From Opitutaceae bacterium (GTDB lineage Bacteria; Verrucomicrobiota; Verrucomicrobiia; Opitutales; Opitutaceae), in assembly GCA_029979145.1 (NCBI GenBank), contig JAPOIC010000024.1, forward strand, positions 1-14,762: a stretch of DNA of 14,762 nucleotides. The letters are read 5' to 3'. Shown here piece by piece: positions 7,452 through 14,762 of the stretch; the stretch's first letter is position 1; each line of letters opens with the position of its first letter. The position numbers and the translations under genes were made by a program. The notes under the pieces are model-generated. The model did not search any database. It was not told the DNA's origin and saw only the letters and a list, made by a program, of their open reading frames with translations.

Positions 7452-7546
7452 CAGTCGAGCAGGCCATGCTGCGGCATTTCGGCCAAAACGGAAGCGTGTT
7501 GTGCGCCGGGGACTTTATGACACGGCCCCGGACGGCGCCTCCGCCG

Positions 7547-7574
7547 TTGACAGTGCCCCGCAACGGTCACTAAT
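7547..7574 (+). promoter_or_regulatory. Candidate sigma70-type promoter for ppdK
   Basis: A perfect -35 hexamer TTGACA (7547-7552) is followed after 16 bases by ACTAAT (7569-7574), matching 4 of 6 of TATAAT. Initiation near 7581 would leave a leader of about 50 bases before the ppdK ATG at 7631. It lies in the 179-base region between divergent tatC and ppdK; no equally good promoter was seen facing tatC. The evidence is consensus matching only. Confidence 0.45.
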
Positions 7575-7630
7575 CCAATGGCCCTTTGCGCCTCCGCGCA
7601 CCCGACCGTTTTCAACGCATAATCCCATCC

Positions 7631-10402
<2,772 letters not shown>

Positions 10403-10425
10403 GCCGTCGCGAATTCCTTAAACCT

Positions 10426-10457
10426 AAAGCCCCGGTCATCACGACCGGGGCTTTTTT
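10426..10457 (+). terminator. Intrinsic (Rho-independent) terminator of ppdK
   Basis: A perfect 12-base-pair stem (10426-10437 AAAGCCCCGGTC with 10443-10454) encloses a 5-base loop, and the right arm runs into six Ts (10452-10457). It lies 24 bases after the ppdK stop. The last Ts overlap the TAA (complement of 10456-10458) of the convergent gene. In the reverse direction the same stem is followed by only three Ts, so it would end the minus-strand transcript less well. Confidence 0.92.
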
Positions 10458-11019
10458 ATGCCCGTGGCAACACGTCCGTCGGCACCGCGTTCGGTGCGAA
10501 GACCTGCTCCCGGTTCCGCCGCAACCATCCCCATGCCGCCGGCAGGTAGAACACGATCAAGGCCGCCTTCGCCAGCACCAGCCACCAGAGGCCCGTCGTG
10601 AGCGCGAACACCAGCACCAAGGCCACCGCGCCCACCGCCACGAGAAATCCGGCGACGGAAAGCGCATAACGTCCCCCGTCCGCCCCGGCCACGAAGCGGC
10701 ACGACGACGACGATGCAATCGCCGCCACCAGTGCGTGCACAAATTCAACATAGTCCGCGCTCGTGTCGTGGAAGTCGTAGACTCCGCGGTAGGTGCGGTT
10801 GAAAAACTCCACGGCCCGTCCGCCGGCGAGCACGACGCGGCAGCGGTAACGATTCCGCTCCGGCCGCGTGGGACAAAACTCCAGCCACACCTCGCGCACC
10901 GCCGCCAAGGCGATGGCCTGAGGCGGCCCAGCGCCGTCCACCCGCCACAGCACCGCGCCTTCGATGGCCAATTCCACCGCCGGGGTGAAGGCATGATTGC
11001 GCGCGGCGTAACGAAGCAT
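10456..11019 (-). CDS. Hypothetical membrane protein with two C-terminal transmembrane helices
   Basis: A 187-residue protein not recognised from any named family. Residues 1-110 form a soluble, strand-rich part (GAVLWRVDG, AVREVWLEFCPTRPERNRYRCRVVLAGG, VEFFNRTYRGVYDFHD) whose alternating pattern resembles a bacterial PH-like domain; that is a guess from the strand pattern alone. Residues 119-140 and 142-163 form two adjacent hydrophobic helices with a very short turn, followed by a basic segment (WLRRNREQ), so the N-terminal domain and tail are probably both cytoplasmic. The ATG at 11019 lies 233 bases from the divergent exchanger gene. Its stop codon is shared with the T-tract of the ppdK terminator. 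Coding is supported by the coherent topology and GC-rich third positions. Confidence 0.75.
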   Translation of the reverse strand: MLRYAARNHAFTPAVELAIEGAVLWRVDGAGPPQAIALAAVREVWLEFCPTRPERNRYRCRVVLAGGRAVEFFNRTYRGVYDFHDTSADYVEFVHALVAAIASSSSCRFVAGADGGRYALSVAGFLVAVGAVALVLVFALTTGLWWLVLAKAALIVFYLPAAWGWLRRNREQVFAPNAVPTDVLPRA

Positions 11020-11252
11020 TGCGCCGGACCCTAAGAGCCCCGCCCCGGGGCTTCAAGCGGTTGGGCGGGTCCGCATCTGCGTATCCTTGCGTGCATGGCG
11101 CAGGTCCGGCGGGCCTGACCTCGCGCCGGAAACTGACCGCAGGATTGTAATCACCTTGGGCTAGCCAGCGGTGCGGCGGGCCATTGCCTTGGCCGCGTGT
11201 TGAATTTCCGCTGCACCTCCACGTCTCGTTCCCGGCCCGCGCCGGCCACCCC

Positions 11253-12185
11253 ATGATGACCTGGCTCTGGCTTCTCCTCGGTCTCGGTTTGCTCACGCTC
11301 GGCGCCCGGGTCATGGTCGCAGGCGGCGTCGCCCTCGCCCTGCGCCTTGGCATCACCCCGCTCGTGGTAGGGCTCACGATCATGGCCTACGGCACCAGCG
11401 CACCCGAACTGGTCGTCAGCGCCGGTGCCGCCCTGCGCGGCCTGGGCTCTCTGGCCATTGGCAACGTCGTCGGCTCCAACGTCTGCAACATCGCGTTGAT
11501 CCTGGGGATCTGCGCCCTGATCCGCCCGCTCGCGGTGGACCGGTTGGTCATCCGGCGCGAAGTCCCGGTCCTCATCGGTCTTTCCCTGCTCACGCCCGTC
11601 CTGCTTTGGGACCGACACCTGGGGCGATTCGACGGTGGGCTGCTGCTCGTCTTGCTCACGGGCTACACGGTTTTTATCGTCCGCGAGGCGCGGCGATCCA
11701 CCGGCCCCGCCCACGCCACCGGAGTGCGCGTGGCGCGTTCCGTGTGGCAGAGCATGGCCCTCGTCGTCGCCGGGCTCGCCTTCCTGCTGGTCGGCGCCGA
11801 CCTGATGGTGGATGCCGCCGTCACCCTCGCGCAGTCCTGGGGTTGGAGCGAACTGCTCATCGGCCTGACCGTCATCGCCATCGGCACCAGCCTGCCCGAA
11901 CTGGCACTTTCCTTGATTTCGACCCTGCGCGGCGAGACCGACGTCGCCGTGGGCAACGTCGTCGGTTCGAACACTTTCAACCTGCTGGGTATTCTCGGCA
12001 TCACCGGACTCATCAGCCCGACCGTCCTCCCTGACCTGCGGCTGGCCGACCTGCTCACTCTGTCCGTGGCCCCCTTGGCGCTCTGGCCGCTGATCCGCAA
12101 CGACGGCCGCATCAGCCGCGCGGAGGGCGCCCTGCTGTTCGTGGCCTATGCCGGCTACACGATTTGGATGGTGCTGACCGCTTGA
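11253..12185 (+). CDS. Sodium/calcium exchanger family protein (YrbG/NCX_Mj type)
   Basis: A 310-residue inner-membrane cation antiporter with about ten helices, arranged as two inverted halves each carrying an alpha-repeat. Alpha-1 contains TPLVVGLTIMAYGTSAPELVVS (E52) then IGNVVGSNVCNIALILG. Alpha-2 contains LLIGLTVIAIGTSLPELALS (E216) then VGNVVGSNTFNLLGILG. The paired GTSxPE and GNVVGSN motifs supply the ion-binding acidic and Asn/Ser residues of the CaCA superfamily. The halves are joined by a short basic cytoplasmic loop (VREARRSTGPAHATGVRVARS). Length and layout fit the bacterial YrbG group; exchange of Na+ or H+ against Ca2+ is known for relatives, but the ions moved here are not determined. 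The start is ATG 11253, directly followed by a second ATG; an in-frame TTG 69 bases upstream adds non-homologous residues. The leader (ccaccccATG) has no Shine-Dalgarno. Confidence 0.93.
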   Translation: MMTWLWLLLGLGLLTLGARVMVAGGVALALRLGITPLVVGLTIMAYGTSAPELVVSAGAALRGLGSLAIGNVVGSNVCNIALILGICALIRPLAVDRLVIRREVPVLIGLSLLTPVLLWDRHLGRFDGGLLLVLLTGYTVFIVREARRSTGPAHATGVRVARSVWQSMALVVAGLAFLLVGADLMVDAAVTLAQSWGWSELLIGLTVIAIGTSLPELALSLISTLRGETDVAVGNVVGSNTFNLLGILGITGLISPTVLPDLRLADLLTLSVAPLALWPLIRNDGRISRAEGALLFVAYAGYTIWMVLTA

Positions 12186-12266
12186 AACCTTTTGCGCTTT
12201 GACCAGCTTCCTGTTCGCTGGACGCAAACAACGCCCATTGTCGGGCTCACCTCAACCCTCCCCCGT

Positions 12267-13184
12267 ATGTTCCTCCGTCGTTTCCTGCTCGTCCTCCTCC
12301 TATTGGTCTCCCCGGTCGGGTCGCTCATCGCGCAAGACACCGCCGTCACCGCCTCCGCCGCCGATGACCTCGACGCCCTCGTGGCGCAGATCAAGGCCAA
12401 GCTCAACGCCGGCGCCGAGAGCGGCGCCGAATTCGCCGACGAAGCCAAGGCCTTCGACGACTTGCTGGCGAAATACGCCGGCGACACCTCCGAGGACGTC
12501 GTCCGCATCGCCTACATGCAGGCCACGTTCACCATGCAGATCCTCGAGGACGACGCCAGGGCGCGCGACCTCCTCACCGCCCTCCAGACGAAGTATCCCG
12601 ACAGCGAGGGCGCCAAGGCCGCCGCCAAGGCGCTCGATTATCTCGACCGCGCCGCCGCCGCCAAGGTTCGACAAGCCAACCTCATCGGCCAGGCCGCGCC
12701 CGAGATGAATTTCACCTGGTCGACCCGCGACGGCCTCAGCCACCTCTCCGACCTCAAGGGCAACGTCGTCGTGCTCGACTTCTGGGCCACGTGGTGCGGC
12801 CCGTGTATCCGGTCGTTCCCGAACGTGCGCGAAGAAGTCGCCCGCTTCGCCGGCAAACCCGTCGTCTTCCTCGGCGTTACCAGCCTCCAAGGCCGCGTGT
12901 CCAATCTCGAGGACAGCCCGATCGACACCAAGGATGACCCGGATCGCGAAAAATCCCTCACGCCCGCGTTCATGAAGAAACATGACATGACTTGGGACGT
13001 CGCTTTCAGCGAACAAAACGTGTTCAACGACGACTACGGCGTCACGGGCATTCCGCATCTCGCGATCATCGCGCCGGACGGCACCCTGCGTTTCTCCGGC
13101 CTCCATCCGGGCGACAAAGCCGCCGATATCCAAGCCAAGATCACTGCCCTGCTCAAGGAGTTCAACCTCCCGGTGCCGAACTGA
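12267..13184 (+). CDS. Exported TlpA/ResA-like thioredoxin-fold protein with helical N-terminal domain
   Basis: A 305-residue periplasmic redox protein. Residues 1-22 are a signal peptide (RR then LLVLLLLVSPVGSLIA). Residues 25-140 form an Ala-rich, all-helical region with TPR-like spacing (FDDLLAKYAG, LLTALQTKYPDSEGAKAAAKAL). Residues 144-305 are a redoxin domain that begins with IGQAAPEMNFTW. The active site is WCGPC (C177, C180) in FWATWCGPCIRSFP, with the cis-proline P263 in VTGIPHLAIIAPDG. The protein should act as a thiol-disulfide reductant or oxidoreductase outside the cytoplasm; the partner is unknown and no ccm, dsb or SusCD-like gene is nearby. ATG 12267 places the signal peptide at the N-terminus, so the in-frame TTG at 12192 is rejected. 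It lies 81 bases behind the exchanger gene and is followed by its own intrinsic terminator. Confidence 0.92.
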   Translation: MFLRRFLLVLLLLVSPVGSLIAQDTAVTASAADDLDALVAQIKAKLNAGAESGAEFADEAKAFDDLLAKYAGDTSEDVVRIAYMQATFTMQILEDDARARDLLTALQTKYPDSEGAKAAAKALDYLDRAAAAKVRQANLIGQAAPEMNFTWSTRDGLSHLSDLKGNVVVLDFWATWCGPCIRSFPNVREEVARFAGKPVVFLGVTSLQGRVSNLEDSPIDTKDDPDREKSLTPAFMKKHDMTWDVAFSEQNVFNDDYGVTGIPHLAIIAPDGTLRFSGLHPGDKAADIQAKITALLKEFNLPVPN

Positions 13185-13208
13185 GCGTTGACTGGTTCGC
13201 CTTGCTTC

Positions 13209-13235
13209 AGCCCGCCGCGCAATGGCGGGCTTTTT
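13209..13235 (+). terminator. Intrinsic terminator after the thioredoxin-like gene
   Basis: An 8-base-pair stem AGCCCGCC (13209-13216) pairs with GGCGGGCT (13224-13231) across a 7-base loop and leads into a run of five Ts ending at 13235. It starts 24 bases after the stop at 13184 and 12 bases before the end of the convergent acetyltransferase gene. Confidence 0.85.
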
Positions 13236-13247
13236 CATGTCCGGCAC

Positions 13248-13757
13248 TCACCACTCGCGTGCGAATATCTGCACATCTTCCGTGCCTTCCGGCAGTCGCA
13301 TCGTGCGCTCGTAACGCAGCCCGAGTTTTTCCAGCAGCCGGATCGAAGCGACGTTCTCGGCCGCCGTAACGCCGCCGACCCGGCGCAGGCCCAGTCGCTC
13401 CCGCCCGTCCGCCAGCACCGCCTCCGCCGCTTCATGCGCATAGCCCCGCCCATGATGGGACGGCATCAGGGCAAAGCCGATGTCGACGCCCTCCAAACCC
13501 GGCCGCCGAAACAGACCGGCCATGCCGATAGGCTCGCCCGTTTCCTTCAGCGCCACCCGCATGCCGCCGTGGCGATGCTCCGCGTGCATCGCGGTCATTC
13601 GCGCAATGTATCCCTCGGCTTGCTCGACGGTGCGGACGCCCCGATAGCCAATGAAACGCAACCACGCCGGATCGTTCACGAGCGCGATGACAAAATCCGC
13701 GTCAATCTGGCAGAATGGTCGCAGAAGCAGGCGGCGGGTGTGCAGTGGAGGCGTCAA
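13248..13757 (-). CDS. GNAT-family N-acetyltransferase (RimJ/RimL type)
   Basis: A 169-residue acetyl-CoA-dependent acetyltransferase. The beginning TPPLHTRRLLLRPF is the standard opening of the RimJ/RimL group. The middle holds VALKETGEPIGMAGLFRR and VDIGFALMPSHHGRGYAHEAAEAVL, with the acetyl-CoA-binding loop HHGRGYA (101-107). The end has GGVTAAENVASIRLLEKLGLRYE, the conserved Asn/Ser motif that precedes the last strands. The substrate (ribosomal protein N-terminus, amino acid or small amine) cannot be told from sequence. The start is TTG (complement of 13755-13757). No ATG or GTG occurs in frame between it and the upstream stop at 13797-13799, and homology begins right there. This TTG overlaps the TGA of the upstream ABC-F remnant (TTGA), so initiation may depend on translational coupling. 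It converges on the thioredoxin-like gene. Confidence 0.88.
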   Translation of the reverse strand: MTPPLHTRRLLLRPFCQIDADFVIALVNDPAWLRFIGYRGVRTVEQAEGYIARMTAMHAEHRHGGMRVALKETGEPIGMAGLFRRPGLEGVDIGFALMPSHHGRGYAHEAAEAVLADGRERLGLRRVGGVTAAENVASIRLLEKLGLRYERTMRLPEGTEDVQIFAREW

Positions 13758-14005
13758 GCGGTTGAGTCCTCGAACTTCGCCGCCACCAGCTGGGCATCAG
13801 GTTGGTTCATCATCTTTTCAAGGATAGCACGGGGGCCTTGCCACCGGCGCAGGGCGCGGCGCTCACTATAAGCGCGAGCAAGTTTCGCGGCGATGCGCCC
13901 GAGCAGGCAGACGCGTTCGCCGGGATCGATCTGGAAATTCAGGTTTTCCAAAACCGCCGGTCCACCGAACCCAAGGGAGACATCCAGCAAGCTGAGCAAC
14001 GCCAT
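13754..14005 (-). pseudogene. Remnant of an ABC-F family ATPase (Uup-like), truncated before Walker A
   Basis: An 83-codon open frame. Residues 1-37 (MALLSLLDVSLGFGGPAVLE, then NLNFQIDPGERVCLLGR) are the exact opening of Uup/ABC-F ATPases. That family continues with a Walker A loop of the type NGAGKST. Here the frame instead runs on as IAAKLARAYSERRALRRWQG and ends with NQPDAQLVAAKFEDSTA, which I do not recognise. Scanning the other frames near the junction (about 13895) shows no Walker A, Q-loop, signature or linker sequence, so a deletion of some 500-600 codons is more likely than a frameshift. ABC-F proteins act on the ribosome; this fragment cannot bind ATP. The terminal TGA overlaps the TTG start of the acetyltransferase gene, so the fragment may survive only as a leader ORF. 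The ATG at 14005 is well placed for the family. Confidence 0.78.
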
Positions 14006-14109
14006 ACAAACGGTCCACCGTGCACGACGCCCCACCAAGGCGCAAGCGCTTGAATAATTCTCCACCCTTCCTCCGCAATCGTGCACTTGCCCCGGAGCCT
14101 CACCTCCAG

Positions 14110-14137
14110 CAATAACCAATAGCCAATCCCCAATAGC
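14110..14137. repeat. Tandem heptamer repeat, four units of CAATnnC
   Basis: Four contiguous 7-base units: CAATAAC, CAATAGC, CAATCCC, CAATAGC. They end 12 bases before the ATG of the isomerase-like gene. The composition is clearly AT-richer than its surroundings. The layout recalls the short tandem heptamer repeats described from cyanobacterial genomes. Function is unknown; the tract lies in what would be the 5' leader. Confidence 0.7.
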
Positions 14138-14149
14138 CCATTTTCCTTC

Positions 14150-14762
14150 ATGCCTACCCCCATCGCCCTCCAGCTCTGGTCGCTGCGCGACCGCACGAAA
14201 ACGGACTTCGCCGGCGCGGTCGCCGAGGTCGCCAAAATCGGTTATGCCGGCGTCGAGACCGCCGGCTTCGGCAATCTTGACGCCTCGGGTGCGGCCGCCG
14301 CGCTCAAAGCCGCCGGCCTCCAGTGCGCCGGCATGCACGTCGGCATCGACGCGCTCAAGACCAACCTCAACAAGTGCATCTCCGACGCCCACCTGCTCGG
14401 CGCCAAGCACGTCACCTGCCCGGGCTGGCCGCGCGATCACTTCATCTCGGGCGCCGCGTGTTCCGGCATCGGCCGCGAGCTCGCTGGCATCGGCGCCGCC
14501 TTCCGCGTCCACGGCATTCAATTCGCCTTCCACAATCACGCCGCTGAGCTCGCCGTCGTCGACGGCCGCCGCGTGTTCGACTGGATGCTCGACGCTGCTG
14601 CCCCGCGTGACCTCGCCTGCCAGGCCGACGTCTATTGGGTTCAGGTCGGCGGCAAGGATCCGGCCGAATTCATCCGCGAACAAGGCCGCCGCATCCGCAC
14701 CGTGCACCTGAAGGATGAAAAGGAAATCGGCGGTGGTCCGGTGAACTTTCCCGCCGTGTTCA
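14150..14762 (+). CDS. Sugar phosphate isomerase/epimerase family protein (xylose-isomerase-like TIM barrel), 3' partial
   Basis: The frame from ATG 14150 stays open to the window edge (204 codons). It encodes an AP-endonuclease-2/xylose-isomerase-like barrel. Matching blocks are IALQLWSLRDRTKTDF at the start, IGYAGVETAGFG (E36), GLQCAGMHVGIDALK, LGAKHVTCPGWP, FAFHNHAAELAVVDG (H128, H130, E133), CQADVYWVQVGGKDPAEFI (D160) and IRTVHLKDEKE (H186, D189). The Glu, His and Asp residues fall where this superfamily binds its divalent metal. No signal peptide is present, so it is cytoplasmic. Family members epimerise or isomerise sugars and keto-sugars, and often work with Gfo/Idh/MocA oxidoreductases. 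Here one such oxidoreductase lies 8 kb away but is separated by unrelated genes, so a link is speculative. The true end, and the missing 60-80 residues expected for the family, are beyond the window. The leader has a heptamer repeat and no Shine-Dalgarno. Confidence 0.9.
   Translation, partial: MPTPIALQLWSLRDRTKTDFAGAVAEVAKIGYAGVETAGFGNLDASGAAAALKAAGLQCAGMHVGIDALKTNLNKCISDAHLLGAKHVTCPGWPRDHFISGAACSGIGRELAGIGAAFRVHGIQFAFHNHAAELAVVDGRRVFDWMLDAAAPRDLACQADVYWVQVGGKDPAEFIREQGRRIRTVHLKDEKEIGGGPVNFPAVF

Noticed and set aside
11034..11054. Short GC hairpin AGCCCCG-ccc-CGGGGCT in the divergent region 11020-11252
   Set aside because: It has no T-tract and is not at a gene end; in such GC-rich DNA a 7-base-pair stem is expected by chance. 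The rest of this 233-base region shows no convincing promoter or small gene.
13188..13871. A 227-codon + strand frame opposite the acetyltransferase gene
   Set aside because: It has no recognisable motif, begins inside a terminator region, and lies antisense to a complete GNAT protein.
14110..14137. Possible CRISPR-like array
   Set aside because: The units are 7 bases and directly adjacent without spacers, so this is a simple tandem repeat.
14244..14711. A 155-codon + strand frame and a long minus-strand frame near the right edge
   Set aside because: Both overlap the isomerase/epimerase-like gene that starts at 14150 and stays open to the window edge. The + frame is a Ser/Pro/Ala repeat-like shadow. 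Only the 13754-14005 part of the minus frame has recognisable homology.

Overview
The window looks like chromosomal DNA of a GC-rich, polysaccharide-degrading, Gram-negative-type bacterium, most likely Verrucomicrobiota of the Opitutaceae kind. This is an inference. It rests on very GC-rich third codon positions, a pectin/arabinan-degradation gene set, start codons preceded by pyrimidine-rich leaders instead of Shine-Dalgarno sequences, and GC-rich palindromic repeats placed right behind stop codons. No marker gene proves the taxonomy.

Left part (1-6546, all + strand): a plant cell-wall region. It holds a secreted-type alpha/beta hydrolase interrupted by an in-frame TAA, a GH51 alpha-L-arabinofuranosidase, a small lipoprotein gene bracketed by two copies of a three-hairpin repeat, and a tight three-gene run. 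That run encodes a rhamnogalacturonan acetylesterase (SGNH/GDSL, CE12-like), a Gfo/Idh/MocA oxidoreductase and an exported DUF6250-like beta-sandwich protein. Together they suggest removal of arabinose and acetyl groups from rhamnogalacturonan I, plus an unassigned NAD-dependent step.

Middle (6562-11019): a nested palindrome separates the last pectin gene from tatC, which is convergent. tatC and pyruvate phosphate dikinase (ppdK) diverge from a 179-base region with a good sigma70-type promoter facing ppdK. ppdK ends in a strong intrinsic terminator whose T-tract overlaps the stop codon of a convergent two-TM protein of unknown function.

Right part (11253-14762): a YrbG-type Na+/Ca2+ exchanger and an exported TlpA-like thioredoxin protein on the + strand, the latter closed by an intrinsic terminator. 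On the - strand follow a RimJ/RimL-type acetyltransferase and, overlapping its start, an 83-codon remnant of an ABC-F ATPase that has lost everything from Walker A onward. The window ends inside a sugar phosphate isomerase/epimerase-type TIM-barrel gene (+), preceded by a short heptamer repeat.

No tRNA, rRNA, CRISPR array, transposase or phage gene was seen, and no gene-free stretch exceeds 300 bases. The most interesting leads are the Gfo/Idh/MocA + DUF6250-like pair in an RG-I locus, the stop-codon-associated palindromic repeats, and two broken genes.
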